The position numbers were made by a program, and so were the translations under genes. From Clostridiales bacterium (GTDB lineage Bacteria > Bacillota > Clostridia > Lachnospirales > Lachnospiraceae), in contig JAGZJZ010000049.1 in the NCBI GenBank assembly GCA_018365455.1, positions 1 through 46,808 on the forward strand: a stretch of 46,808 bases of DNA, written 5' to 3'. The notes beneath the pieces are model-generated. The model had not been told where the DNA came from, ran no database searches, and was given only the letters and a program-made list of their open reading frames with translations. Shown one piece after another: positions 7,264 to 16,414 of the stretch. How positions within the stretch are numbered: position 1 is the stretch's first letter; each line of letters starts with the position of its first letter.

Positions 7264-9101
7264 TCATTCTCCTTACCTTCACATTTTACACCCACTGCAT
7301 GACTCTGATTTTCCCAATTCATTGTTTTCTCTTTCAGCTTTCCGCCTATCTTGACTACTGCTCCCGTATCACAGTTATTAATTTCAAAGACCAGATCTTC
7401 ATTGTACAGCAGATAAAGTCTTGCATAGGTATTAATCAGACCCATACCCCCTATCTCCATTTCCACATTACTGCGTCGATTGCCCAGCCGGTCCCGGATT
7501 CTTGTTATTTTCTGCTGCAGTTCCTTTAACACTGCATCTTCAATACCCTGTCCGTTATCCGACACCTGAATATACCAGAACCCCTCTTCTTTCCAGCCTT
7601 TAATTTCAATTTCCATAATGTGGGATGTCTGGGTGAATCCATGATTGATGCTGTTTTCTACAATTTGCTGCAATACGATTTTCGGAATAATTTCTGCCTT
7701 GATTTCTTCCTCAACTTCTATATGGTATTGCAGTTTATGTTCATATCTGGACTTGATCAGATAAAAATACTGCTCCAGATACTGGAGTTCCTGCCCGATA
7801 GCAGCATAACGTTCTATCGTACTGGTGGCATACCGCAGCATCGCTGCCAGGCTGCCGCAGATCTCGCAGATAGTCTCGTCTCCGCTGTTCATTCCCCTGT
7901 TTGCAATTACATTCAGCACATTATACAGAAAATGGGGATTCACCTGCGCCTGGAGAGTATCAAACTGTGCCTGCAGCTGCAGAATAGACAGCCGCCTCTC
8001 CTTCACTATGGACTCATCCAGCCGGTTTAATACTTTTTGGTAGGATTTACTGAGAGCTTCCATCTCGTCATTTGAGGTATCCAAAAATACCTCCTGATCC
8101 AGATTTTCAATCCTGGTGTTCTCCATCTGCTCCCTTAACTTCTGGATGGGTTTTGTCAAATGACCGGATACAATAAATACAAACACCATGGAAATGGTAA
8201 AAAAGCATCCTGCAATCACAAAAGTTAAAGGTGCCACATAACCGATTTCCCGTTCCAGCTGGTTCATATTTTCAATAACCATAATCTTTACACCGGTTTC
8301 TTTGGAATTGCTGATGGCGATCAGTTCCTTGTTGTTTGTAACGTCATTTCGGTATTCTGCAACCCCATGTTTATCTTCACCCGCCAGTTTTACATAAAAA
8401 TCATTCTGGTTCCCATCCAGCGTGGAATACAGAATCTCTCCGTCTTCTGTAACTGCTGCCACATCCATGCCGGACTTTGGCAATTCGAACAATGTTTTTA
8501 ACTTATCCACATCTCTTTGTACTTCAATAAACCCCATGGATTTTCCCTGAATTTCTCTGGCTATGGAATAGACCATTGTCTGGCTTTTCAGCCCCCAGTC
8601 GTCTTTATGGATTCCGATGAGCACCGGTTTTCCCCGATGTCCCTCCACTTTAGAAAGCCATTTTAGATCCTCCGTTTTTTTATTCAGGTTAATTAATCTG
8701 TTTTCATAATTGGAACTTCCCACTACATCTCCGTATTGATTAAATACCAGAACCCGGTAGAAATTTTTGATCATATAGTCCGTATTGATACCGGACTGGA
8801 TTGTTGTTTTGGCTTCTTCAATATAACTCGCCTGGCTTTCATTGTTATGATCTGTACTTGCCAGCATTCTTATTGATGACAGCATTCCGGTATCTGACAA
8901 TATGTAGTCTGTAATAGATTTCATGGTTTTGATGGATTCATCAAACTGATTAGCCAGTCTTTCCGAAATAAATTGTGTATCATTGTACTCGTTATTCTTG
9001 TATTCCCGTATTGTATACCGGTTGTAAGCAAGTCCTAATATAAGCGCTGCCATCAACACAAATACCGCATAAGATAATATCATTCTGGTCCGAAATCTCA
9101 T
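7260..9101 (-). CDS. Sensor histidine kinase, YesM type
   Basis: 613 residues with AGGAGGGG before ATG 9101. One membrane helix at about 8-25 is followed by an extracellular sensor region of about 260 residues (Cache-like). A second helix at about 290-312 (FVIAGCFFTISMVFVFIVSG) leads into a HAMP segment, the His_kinase domain with phospho-acceptor His390 in QVNPHFLYN, and an ATPase domain (IVENSINHGF; DNGQGIED). The NPHFLYN motif marks the LytS/YesM subfamily. Partner of the overlapping response regulator; probably responds to an external sugar or a loaded binding protein. Confidence 0.94.
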   Translation of the reverse strand: MRFRTRMILSYAVFVLMAALILGLAYNRYTIREYKNNEYNDTQFISERLANQFDESIKTMKSITDYILSDTGMLSSIRMLASTDHNNESQASYIEEAKTTIQSGINTDYMIKNFYRVLVFNQYGDVVGSSNYENRLINLNKKTEDLKWLSKVEGHRGKPVLIGIHKDDWGLKSQTMVYSIAREIQGKSMGFIEVQRDVDKLKTLFELPKSGMDVAAVTEDGEILYSTLDGNQNDFYVKLAGEDKHGVAEYRNDVTNNKELIAISNSKETGVKIMVIENMNQLEREIGYVAPLTFVIAGCFFTISMVFVFIVSGHLTKPIQKLREQMENTRIENLDQEVFLDTSNDEMEALSKSYQKVLNRLDESIVKERRLSILQLQAQFDTLQAQVNPHFLYNVLNVIANRGMNSGDETICEICGSLAAMLRYATSTIERYAAIGQELQYLEQYFYLIKSRYEHKLQYHIEVEEEIKAEIIPKIVLQQIVENSINHGFTQTSHIMEIEIKGWKEEGFWYIQVSDNGQGIEDAVLKELQQKITRIRDRLGNRRSNVEMEIGGMGLINTYARLYLLYNEDLVFEINNCDTGAVVKIGGKLKEKTMNWENQSHAVGVKCEGKENE

Positions 9102-9134
9102 ATGCCCCTCCTATGTCTTCTTATTATCGGGAAT

Positions 9135-9140
9135 ATTATA
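9135..9140 (-). promoter_or_regulatory. Candidate -10 box for the kinase/regulator operon
   Basis: A perfect TATAAT on the minus strand lies 34 bases before the kinase ATG and just after the terminator-like structures at 9160-9234. No convincing -35 is visible, but the position suggests the two-component genes have their own promoter. Confidence 0.35.
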
Positions 9141-9159
9141 ACTGCTGAGAAACAAAAAT

Positions 9160-9199
9160 ACCAGTGCAGCCTGGCGTATTTATACCGGGCTGCACTGGT
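9160..9199 (-). terminator. Terminator-like hairpin after the first sugar importer
   Basis: ACCAGTGCAGCC pairs with GGCTGCACTGGT, a 12-bp perfect stem, and TATTTTTGTTT follows on the minus strand. It closes the binding protein-permease-permease unit. Confidence 0.75.
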
Positions 9200-9234
9200 A
9201 CAATGAAAAGAATACAATGTTTCTCCATTGTACC
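9197..9234 (-). repeat. Second inverted repeat sharing an arm with the terminator
   Basis: GGTACAATG (9197-9205) and CATTGTACC (9226-9234) are perfectly complementary. The left arm overlaps the right arm of the hairpin at 9160-9199, so the full-length forms compete for the same bases. Confidence 0.6.
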
Positions 9235-9246
9235 GGTCATTTTATG

Positions 9247-10077
9247 TCATCCCTTGACTGCACCTGCTACCATACCATCTACGATACGTTTGTTGAAGAT
9301 AATAAACAAAATCAGCATTGGTACGGTGATAATCAATACATCTGCAAATAATAGGTTATAGGAACTGGAGTATTTTCCCATAAAAGTATACAAAGTCAGC
9401 TGTAAAGTTGCATTTTTATTTCCCGGAAGAAAGTACAATGGATTCGTAAAATCGTTAAAAACAGTTACTGCATTCAGAATGGTAACCGTAGCCGTTACCG
9501 GCTTTAACAGCGGGAAGATAACTGACGCAAACAGTTTCACCCTTGTACATCCGTCAATATACCCTGCTTCCTCCAGCTCCGTAGGAATCGACCCCATAAA
9601 TCCACGGTACAGCATAATAGTAAATGGTATCTGCAGTGCCACTTCCACCATAATCATTCCAAACATGGTCTTGTAAATATGCAGTCCCTGCATTACCCAG
9701 ATCGTAGGCAAAATTGCCGGAGGTACCATAAGTCCTGACATTACCAGGGCATTTACTACTCCCGTTGTTTTGTCATTTCTTCGCTGAAGCACGTACCCTG
9801 CCATAGCACATACAATGATCAGCAGGATAACAGATCCGGCAGTTAAAATAAAACTGTTTTTAAATGCCGTCAGTACAATTCCATTGCTTGTGGTCAATAC
9901 CTGTTTAAAGTTATCCCACTGTAATTCCTTGGGCCATGCAATGCTGAGCAGATTGGCTTCTCTTCGCTCTTTCAAAGAGTTCACGAACATAAAGATAAAA
10001 GGTATGATAAAGACTACAAATGCAACCAGGATTCCAATGATATCTCCTGCTAAATAGAGCGCTTTCTTTTTCTTCAT
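9247..10077 (-). CDS. Carbohydrate ABC transporter permease (second, MalG-like)
   Basis: 276 residues with six predicted membrane helices. The first is IIGILVAFVVFIIPFIFMF. The EAA loop (ELEEAGYIDGCTRVKLFASVIFP) contacts the ATPase. The C-terminus ENxxV-GKG-like ending IVDGMVAGAVKG is typical of MalG-type CUT1 permeases. It starts two bases after its partner permease and works with it and the lipoprotein encoded at 11170. No ATPase gene is in the locus, so a shared MsmX/UgpC-like ATPase encoded elsewhere is probably used. The substrate cannot be read from sequence; an oligosaccharide is likely. Confidence 0.93.
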   Translation of the reverse strand: MKKKKALYLAGDIIGILVAFVVFIIPFIFMFVNSLKERREANLLSIAWPKELQWDNFKQVLTTSNGIVLTAFKNSFILTAGSVILLIIVCAMAGYVLQRRNDKTTGVVNALVMSGLMVPPAILPTIWVMQGLHIYKTMFGMIMVEVALQIPFTIMLYRGFMGSIPTELEEAGYIDGCTRVKLFASVIFPLLKPVTATVTILNAVTVFNDFTNPLYFLPGNKNATLQLTLYTFMGKYSSSYNLLFADVLIITVPMLILFIIFNKRIVDGMVAGAVKG

Positions 10078-10079
10078 CG

Positions 10080-10937
10080 TTAGTCAACCTCCTTACTCAG
10101 TAAGAATTTCTGAAGTGGGAATGCCAAAATGGCAATCATGACAAACATAATAACGTTACCCGCTGTTGACAGTCCATAGAAACCGGCTGCATACTGTTTA
10201 TATACAATAGAAGCTACCACGTCTGTTGCAAATCCCGGTCCTCCTCCTGTCATTGCCCAGATCAGGTCGAAGCAGCGCATACCGCCGATGAATGCTAAAA
10301 TAATAACGGAGTTCATAGCCGGACGGCAGAGGGGAATCGTTACACTCTTTAACTGCTGCCATGCGCTGGCGCCATCAATGGATGCCGCTTCATAGTAAGT
10401 TTTATCAATGGACTGCATTCCTGCAATATAGATGACCGTAGCCACACCAACACCTTTCCAGACGTCAACACCGATGACTGAGAAGAGTGCCAGACTGGTA
10501 TTGCCAAGCCAATCCACTCCGTTTAGTCCAATTGCCTGTAATGCTGTATTAATAAGTCCTTTGGAGGGATGCATCATAGCGCTGAATACAATACCTACAG
10601 CAACGGTACTCACCAGATTTGGAAAAAACACGATGGAGCGCAGAATATTCTTGCTTTTTATCTTACTGGTAAGAAATACGGCTATGAAAAATGCAATTAC
10701 AACTTTCAAACTACAGGTTAAAAATGCATAAATCAAGGTGTTTTTAATACCGATATTCAAAGACCTCTCTGAAAAAAACATTTTAAAGTTGTCCAGTCCA
10801 ACAAAGGTAAAATCTTTAAAGTTCCAAACTGTCAGGCTGAAAAACAGCGATGTAAGCATTGGAATAATGAAAAAAATAGTAAAAATGATCATTGCCGGAG
10901 CCATAAACCAGCTTGTATAAATCTTCTTTTTATTCAT
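10080..10937 (-). CDS. Carbohydrate ABC transporter permease (first, MalF-like)
   Basis: 285 residues, six predicted membrane helices, and a CUT1-type EAA loop (YYEAASIDGASAWQQLKSVTIP). The opening MNKKKIYTSWFMAPAMIIF is typical of MalF/UgpA-like permeases without the long periplasmic domain of E. coli MalF. Followed after two bases by the MalG-like permease. A short dispersed repeat and a hairpin separate it from the upstream binding-protein gene, which may lower permease expression relative to the lipoprotein. Confidence 0.93.
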   Translation of the reverse strand: MNKKKIYTSWFMAPAMIIFTIFFIIPMLTSLFFSLTVWNFKDFTFVGLDNFKMFFSERSLNIGIKNTLIYAFLTCSLKVVIAFFIAVFLTSKIKSKNILRSIVFFPNLVSTVAVGIVFSAMMHPSKGLINTALQAIGLNGVDWLGNTSLALFSVIGVDVWKGVGVATVIYIAGMQSIDKTYYEAASIDGASAWQQLKSVTIPLCRPAMNSVIILAFIGGMRCFDLIWAMTGGGPGFATDVVASIVYKQYAAGFYGLSTAGNVIMFVMIAILAFPLQKFLLSKEVD

Positions 10938-10956
10938 ACATTTTCCCTTTCTCTTT

Positions 10957-11031
10957 TAAAGCGTATTTGAAAAATTATTCCTACAAACTGTGACGCACAG
11001 CTGACAGGAAGCATTTTTCAAACACGCTCTA
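10957..11031 (-). repeat. Dispersed repeat, short form (75 bp), lacking the core
   Basis: Read on the minus strand it runs from TAGAGCGTGTTTGAAAAATG to TTTTTCAAATACGC. It shares the terminal inverted repeats and the segment CTGTCAGCTGTGCGTCACAG with the 164-bp copies, but lacks the roughly 90-bp core containing the GGGCGCGTAGCGGGCTACG block. It sits between the binding-protein and first permease genes. Confidence 0.8.
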
Positions 11032-11126
11032 TAAATATTGTCTGCAGTACTTATGTAATTCCAGATTGATAACCATGCATGGGATACATTCTGATATCAG
11101 AGCATGTCATACATGCTTATCAATTT

Positions 11127-11151
11127 GGAAAGGGCACTCACGCCCCTTTCC
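11127..11151 (-). repeat. Stem-loop between binding-protein and permease genes
   Basis: GGAAAGGG and CCCTTTCC form a perfect 8-bp stem with a 9-base loop, starting 19 bases after the binding-protein stop. There is no T-run. Such hairpins often protect the 3' end of the lipoprotein mRNA and set unequal expression in sugar ABC operons; that role is inferred. Confidence 0.6.
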
Positions 11152-11169
11152 GCATTGTTTATTCCCTGA

Positions 11170-12609
11170 TTATTTCCAATCCAGACCTAACTGCACTGCC
11201 TGTTTCAAACAATCTTCATCATATGCTTTCGCTGCCTCTTCTGCTGTTGTCTGTCCAGAACCGCATTCCTGGCAGATCGCCGGGCAATTGGAACCTTTTA
11301 CTGCTGTCTGGAACTCCAGAGCTGTGGATGTCTTTCCAGCATCAAAGTATTCCTGTTCCTGTTTTACCGCATCATATGCATTATCCGGAAGTTCATATCC
11401 TTTTACACAGTATGGGCCATCCGGTAAAATTGCAGATGTGTATGCGTCTAATGCTTCATCCGAAATATAGAATTCCATGAATCTCTTGATATCATCTACT
11501 TTATCTGAATTCTTATTTCCATACCATGATGTAGGCATCCATACGGTTAATCCGTTATCATTTGCATCATCACCCGGTACTGCAAATACACCTACTTTAT
11601 TTACATCTTCTCCATACAATTCATAGATATTGGATAATGCCTGTGTCAGAATAATCCAGTGTGCCCCTTCTCCGTTCACGATCATATCGCAGCCATCATC
11701 ATAGGTAGTTGCCAGATAATCGGAATTATAATACTGCGTTGTATCCGCTAATTTCTCAAAACTTCTCAGTGCCGCCGGAGTAGTAGCATATTTTGCGGTC
11801 CCTGCCTCAAAATCTTTTGCAAAATTTGGTTCTTTTGCCTGAACATTATAATGATCGCCCAGATATAATACCTGTGATGTCCAGCTGTCTGCAAATGTAC
11901 CGATCAGCGCTGTCTCACCAGCTTCTTTTAATACATCACAGTTCTTTTTGAACTCGTCCCATGTTTTTGGAATTTCCAGTTTGTATTTTTCATATAATTC
12001 TTTGTTATAGAGTATCGCGCCTGCCTGTGTGGAAGCTGCAGGTACGCCGTATACTGCATTGTCAACGGTTACAGATGATTTGTATGTATCATCCAGTTTG
12101 TTTGCCCATTCTTCTCCTGAAATATCAATAAAATATTCTGCAGGATTAAGTGCTGCCAGAAGTGATCCGGAATTGTATCCGCAAAGATCCGCCATGTCGC
12201 CGGATGCAAGCCGCGTCTTAACAATATTATCACCATCTGCACCGCCGGCTCTGGTTTCGATTTCAACGGTAATACCTAATTTTTCCTGTGCCAGATCGCA
12301 GACTGCCTGAATCCCTGCTAAGGTCATATCGGTATCAATCAACATGGTCAGTTCTGCTTCTTTATATTCCCATTCCCCGTCTGCTTTTGCAGCGGTTGTT
12401 GCAGCTTCGGAGCCTTCTTCCTTACTTGCTGCTTCTGTCTCTGAATCTTTTGCCTCTTCAGTTGCCGGCGCTTCTGTCTTCGCCTCAGTTGCTGCATCAG
12501 TTGCCTTTGGTGCTTCTGTTGTCGACCTATCGCTTCCTCCGCATCCCATAATACTGCCTGCTGCCATTGCTGCTGCAAGTAAAAGTGCTGTTACCTTTCT
12601 GATCTTCAT
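11170..12609 (-). CDS. Sugar ABC transporter substrate-binding lipoprotein (first importer)
   Basis: 479 residues, with GGGAGG upstream of the ATG. The lipoprotein signal MKIRKVTALLLAAAMAAGS ends in the lipobox IMGC. A flexible Ala/Glu/Thr-rich linker of about 50 residues follows (EAKTEAPATEEAKDSETEAA). The rest is a family 1 extracellular binding fold (DMADLCGYNSGSLL; YGVPAASTQAGAILYNKELY, typical of the sugar-binding cleft; YISDEALDAY). It captures a carbohydrate outside the cell for the two permeases downstream. The 12687 terminator separates it from the GH2 gene, so it starts a new transcription unit, probably controlled by the adjacent two-component system. Confidence 0.93.
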   Translation of the reverse strand: MKIRKVTALLLAAAMAAGSIMGCGGSDRSTTEAPKATDAATEAKTEAPATEEAKDSETEAASKEEGSEAATTAAKADGEWEYKEAELTMLIDTDMTLAGIQAVCDLAQEKLGITVEIETRAGGADGDNIVKTRLASGDMADLCGYNSGSLLAALNPAEYFIDISGEEWANKLDDTYKSSVTVDNAVYGVPAASTQAGAILYNKELYEKYKLEIPKTWDEFKKNCDVLKEAGETALIGTFADSWTSQVLYLGDHYNVQAKEPNFAKDFEAGTAKYATTPAALRSFEKLADTTQYYNSDYLATTYDDGCDMIVNGEGAHWIILTQALSNIYELYGEDVNKVGVFAVPGDDANDNGLTVWMPTSWYGNKNSDKVDDIKRFMEFYISDEALDAYTSAILPDGPYCVKGYELPDNAYDAVKQEQEYFDAGKTSTALEFQTAVKGSNCPAICQECGSGQTTAEEAAKAYDEDCLKQAVQLGLDWK

Positions 12610-12686
12610 TTTGTATCCTCCCTTTTTCTTTGCTTCGTTTTGTTGTTTCTGATGTATTTAATTTAACATAAGGGCAAAAAAAAGAA

Positions 12687-12712
12687 CATGGAGAATCAAA
12701 TCTTTCTCCATG
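12687..12712 (-). terminator. Intrinsic terminator after the GH2 gene
   Basis: CATGGAGAA and TTCTCCATG form a 9-bp perfect stem with an 8-base loop, followed on the minus strand by TTCTTTTTTTTG. A textbook terminator, 24 bases past the stop. Confidence 0.9.
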
Positions 12713-12736
12713 CACTTTTCAGCACAAAATATTATT

Positions 12737-14524
12737 CTATTCTGCTCTCCAATATCCTCCGGGGCGCTCATTAATTTCTTTAATTGCCTGAGGACTTACC
12801 TTAAAGCTGCGGTCCATATTCATTAATCCATTGATTTCCTGCTGCACATCAGTTACCTGGGTATAACAAAACCCGCAGATATAGGGGGTCTTTTTGATTG
12901 CCGTCGTAATGGAATCGAATCTTTTGATAAATTCCGCTTCATCTTGCACCTTATTGCCGTATCCCCATCCGGATTCACCATTTTGAAAAGCAATTCCGCC
13001 GTATTCACTGATGATAACCGGCTGCCCTTTATATGCATAACCATTTGCCATAGCCGATTTGTGATTGCTGTGATAGATGTCCGTTGTGAAAATTTCTTCT
13101 CTATAATGATTATAACGGTCATAAAACAGCTCCCCATATTCCTCATAATCATGCAGGGTAATGATATCGGAAATGGTATGCTCCCATCCGTCATTTACAA
13201 TCACCGGACGGAACTGATCAAACGATTTCGTCAAATAATAGATTGCCTCTGTAAACTGCTGCTGCTTTTTGTCTGTTTCCACTTTTGGTATTCCCCAGGA
13301 TTCATTAAAGGGTGTCCAGGTAATGATGCTTGGATGATTATAATTCTGTCTTACAATATCCATCCATTCCTCTGTGAACTCCCGCACCGCTTCATCGGAA
13401 AAACGATAAGCTGCCGGCACTTCACTCCAAACCAGCATCCCCTTCACATCACACCAGTAAAGGAAGCGCTCATCCTCTACCTTTTGATGTTTGCGCAGTC
13501 CGTTATATCCCAGCTGCATGATCTTGTCGATATCTTCCACCAGAGCTTCTTCATTTGGAGGTGTCAGATGGGAATCTTCCCAATACCCCTGATCCAGAAT
13601 CAGGCGCTGATAAAGTGGTCTTCCGTTTAGCAGAATATTGCCTTTGTCTATGCGGATTTCTCTCATTCCAAAGTAGGACTGTACTTCATCACAAGCCTTT
13701 CCATCTTCCAGAATCCGAATGGAGATGTCATACAGGTCAGGTCGTTCCGGTGACCAGGTGCGAATCCCCCATTCGTCAGCTTCCTGGGAAAATACGTTTA
13801 TTCGGGCAGTCACATGACTTTTAGGAACAACAATCACCAATTTGTTTACAAATGTTCCCAGAAAGGAAATTTCCACTTCTGCTGTCAGCTCCCTGGAATA
13901 TTCTGCTGACTTAATCTCCATTTCCAGTTCTGCACAGTCCTTATCTAACAGCGGAGTAATCTTTAAGAATGCCAGATTGGTAACCGGTACATATTCCATC
14001 CATACCGTCTTCCAGATTCCGGTAGTCTGTACGTACCAGCAGCCAAAATTCTCCTCTTTCCAGCGCTGTTTGCCCCTGGGCTGTGCCATATCAAAGGAAT
14101 CATCCGCCTTAACTACGATTTCATTTTCTCCGTCTATTATTAAACTTGATATATCAAAGGAAAATCTGGAATACCCACCCCGGTGGGAGCCTGCCAGCTC
14201 TCCGTTCACCCATACTTTTGTGTAAAAATCGCTTCCTTCAAAATGAAGCATTAAATTTTCTTTTTCCAGACGATTTTTATCCGCTTTAAATGTTTTCCGG
14301 TACCAGACATGGTCATGCCTGCTCTCATCCCCGATTCCGCTCAATTTCGTTTCATAGGTAAATGGTACCTGAATCTTAAGTTCACCAGGAAATTTTGCAT
14401 AATATCTTTCTTTTTCTCCCACGTTTCTGTCATCAAACAGAAAATCCCAGGTTCCGTTTAAGTTTTCCCATTCCTGACGAACCAGCTGGGGTCTGGGATA
14501 ATCTTTCTTGTAACTTCTCATCAT
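12737..14524 (-). CDS. Glycoside hydrolase family 2 enzyme (beta-galactosidase/beta-glucuronidase type)
   Basis: 595 residues, the compact GH2 form. The N-terminal sugar-binding jelly roll (MRSYKKDYPRPQLVRQEWEN, LNGTWDF, WYRKTF, GSDFYTKVWVNG) is followed by an immunoglobulin-like domain (to about 300) and a TIM barrel. Likely acid/base Glu408 lies in TPFNESWG and nucleophile Glu507 in VIISEYGG. There is no signal peptide, so it is cytoplasmic and acts on imported oligosaccharides. The exact sugar (galactoside, glucuronide, other) is not readable. It follows the second importer's permease and is the last gene of that operon. The ribosome site is weak (AAAAGG), and ATG 14521 is an alternative start. 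Confidence 0.92.
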   Translation of the reverse strand: MMRSYKKDYPRPQLVRQEWENLNGTWDFLFDDRNVGEKERYYAKFPGELKIQVPFTYETKLSGIGDESRHDHVWYRKTFKADKNRLEKENLMLHFEGSDFYTKVWVNGELAGSHRGGYSRFSFDISSLIIDGENEIVVKADDSFDMAQPRGKQRWKEENFGCWYVQTTGIWKTVWMEYVPVTNLAFLKITPLLDKDCAELEMEIKSAEYSRELTAEVEISFLGTFVNKLVIVVPKSHVTARINVFSQEADEWGIRTWSPERPDLYDISIRILEDGKACDEVQSYFGMREIRIDKGNILLNGRPLYQRLILDQGYWEDSHLTPPNEEALVEDIDKIMQLGYNGLRKHQKVEDERFLYWCDVKGMLVWSEVPAAYRFSDEAVREFTEEWMDIVRQNYNHPSIITWTPFNESWGIPKVETDKKQQQFTEAIYYLTKSFDQFRPVIVNDGWEHTISDIITLHDYEEYGELFYDRYNHYREEIFTTDIYHSNHKSAMANGYAYKGQPVIISEYGGIAFQNGESGWGYGNKVQDEAEFIKRFDSITTAIKKTPYICGFCYTQVTDVQQEINGLMNMDRSFKVSPQAIKEINERPGGYWRAE

Positions 14525-14567
14525 ACATACCTTTTATCACAATTGATGTGACACTGCCACATGTAAC

Positions 14568-14624
14568 AGGATGAAAGCATATGAACTGTGGCATTTCCCT
14601 TCTCTGATTTTTGTCTTTCATCCT
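14568..14624 (-). repeat. Inverted repeat between permease and GH2 genes
   Basis: AGGATGAAAG and CTTTCATCCT, a perfect 10-bp pair 37 bases apart, lie in the 120-base gap. No T-run follows, so it is a possible mRNA-processing or stability stem, not a clear terminator. Confidence 0.45.
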
Positions 14625-14646
14625 TTTGAACTGCCTTTCATCTAAA

Positions 14647-15471
14647 TCATCCCTTTACACCGGACATAGTGATTCCCTGCACGATCTGCTTTTCAAATAA
14701 GATATACAGCAGAATAATTGGTACGGATGCCACCATGTTTGCCGTCAGCGGCTTCACATAGTCTACGGTGTAAGTACCTGCAAAGGTAGGAATACCGATT
14801 GGAAGCGTAAACTTCTCACTGCTCATGGCGCATAACAGGGGCCATAGATAATTGTTCCAGCTTCCGATAAATGCAAATATACACACGGTGGATATTACCG
14901 CTTTGGACAGGGGCAGGAGTATCCGAAAGAAGATGGTCAATTCCCCGCCTCCGTCAATCCTTACTGCTTCCATCAATTCATTTGGCAGTCCGCGGAAAAA
15001 TGTAACCATAATAATCATATTCATGGAGCCTGCCACTGCCGGCAGAACAAGGCCTGCATAGGAATCGATGAGATTCAGACTGTTTGCGGTAATAAAAAGC
15101 GGAACGATGGTTGCTTCTGCCGGAACCATAATACCAAGCAGGAAGTAAAAATAAAGCGCCTTACTGCCTTTAAAGTTTATTTTTGCTATAGCGTAAGCAG
15201 CCATTGCCGATAACAGTACTGTAAGTCCTGTGGTAATTACTGCAATAAACAAACTGTTTACCAGCCATCTCGCCACCTCGCTGTGAAGTATGATCTCCGG
15301 ATAGTTGCCCAGTGTGTAAGGCGGCAGAAACCAGTCCCATACTGTGGTAATCTGCTTTCCTTCTATCTGAAACGAAACTGCAAGCGACCACAGAACCGGT
15401 GCAGTAAAAACAAGAGCTATCACAATGGAAATCGCTGATAAAATCACATTTCCAGGTTTTATTTTCTTCAT
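14647..15471 (-). CDS. Carbohydrate ABC transporter permease (second importer, MalG-like)
   Basis: 274 residues and six predicted helices, with EAA loop (ELMEAVRIDGGGELTIFFRILLP) and the standard ending IVQGITMSGVKG. Its start overlaps the partner permease stop by four bases (ATGA), showing translational coupling. It forms the membrane channel with the gene upstream. As with the first importer, no ATPase is encoded nearby. Confidence 0.93.
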   Translation of the reverse strand: MKKIKPGNVILSAISIVIALVFTAPVLWSLAVSFQIEGKQITTVWDWFLPPYTLGNYPEIILHSEVARWLVNSLFIAVITTGLTVLLSAMAAYAIAKINFKGSKALYFYFLLGIMVPAEATIVPLFITANSLNLIDSYAGLVLPAVAGSMNMIIMVTFFRGLPNELMEAVRIDGGGELTIFFRILLPLSKAVISTVCIFAFIGSWNNYLWPLLCAMSSEKFTLPIGIPTFAGTYTVDYVKPLTANMVASVPIILLYILFEKQIVQGITMSGVKG

Positions 15472-16364
15472 GAGTCCCGTTCCCCCTTCCGTTGTATCAC
15501 CTGCTGAACCAGGGAAAGTACTACCAGAATCAGGAACAGAACATAGGACATTGCGGAGGCGTAGCCCATATTGTTTTTCTTAAAAGCATTTTCGTAAATA
15601 TACTGGATTAAAGGCCTCGTTGAGGATGCCGGACCTCCTCCGGTTATCATGTAGATCTGCCCAAATACTTTAAAACAGGCAATTACCTGTAACAGTACGA
15701 CCAGATAAGTCGTAGATTTTAACAGAGGCAGCACAATGGAAAATAACTGCTGACGTTTTGTGGCGCCGTCGATTGCCGCTGCTTCAAACACCTGCGGTGA
15801 AATATCCTGTAATGCCGAAAGATAAAGCATCATACTGAATCCCACTGTCCACCACACCGTCATAGATGTGATCGTCCCCCAGACCAGGCTTCCGTCCTGC
15901 AGCCACTGCAGTTCCTGATTGATCTCAAGAAATCCTGTGGCATGGAGAAAACCATTGATGAATCCCCGATATGGCGCAAACATATATTTTGCGATAAACG
16001 CCGCAACGGAAACGGAAAGAACACTGGGCAGGTAAAAGCAGATTCTGAGTCCTTTCTTTATTCTGGTAGGCCGGTTAGCCAGCAGTGCCAGAATCATCGC
16101 CGTTATAACCAGTAGTGGTGCTGTAATCAACACAAACACGGTCGTATTTTGCAGCGCACCCCAAAAATTCTTATCTCCTAAAAATTTCAGATAATTATCC
16201 AGTCCCACAAATTTCAATTTCCCCATCAGCGTCCACTTGTGCAGACTGACATAAACGCCCTGTATTACCGGCCATATAGTAAATACCGTATATAAGAGAA
16301 AAAACGGTGCTGCAAACCCAAGTGCAAGGAAAAGCTGTTTTCTTTTATTTCTTGTTTTAAGCAT
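15468..16364 (-). CDS. Carbohydrate ABC transporter permease (second importer, MalF-like)
   Basis: 298 residues. The opening MLKTRNKRKQLFLALGFAAP is followed by a first helix typical of UgpA-like permeases; six helices in total. EAA loop: VFEAAAIDGATKRQQLFSIVLP. The MITGGGPASSTRPLIQYIY segment is common in this family. It lies 50 bases downstream of its binding-protein gene and overlaps the next permease by four bases. Confidence 0.93.
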   Translation of the reverse strand: MLKTRNKRKQLFLALGFAAPFFLLYTVFTIWPVIQGVYVSLHKWTLMGKLKFVGLDNYLKFLGDKNFWGALQNTTVFVLITAPLLVITAMILALLANRPTRIKKGLRICFYLPSVLSVSVAAFIAKYMFAPYRGFINGFLHATGFLEINQELQWLQDGSLVWGTITSMTVWWTVGFSMMLYLSALQDISPQVFEAAAIDGATKRQQLFSIVLPLLKSTTYLVVLLQVIACFKVFGQIYMITGGGPASSTRPLIQYIYENAFKKNNMGYASAMSYVLFLILVVLSLVQQVIQRKGERDS

Positions 16365-16414
16365 TTTTTAACCTCCCGTTTTTCTGGAAACACGAATCTG
16401 TCAGGGATACTTCC

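Noticed and set aside
10957..11031. Ordinary terminator between the binding-protein and permease genes
   Set aside because: Although its ends are complementary, the sequence is a copy of the dispersed repeat and has no T-run.
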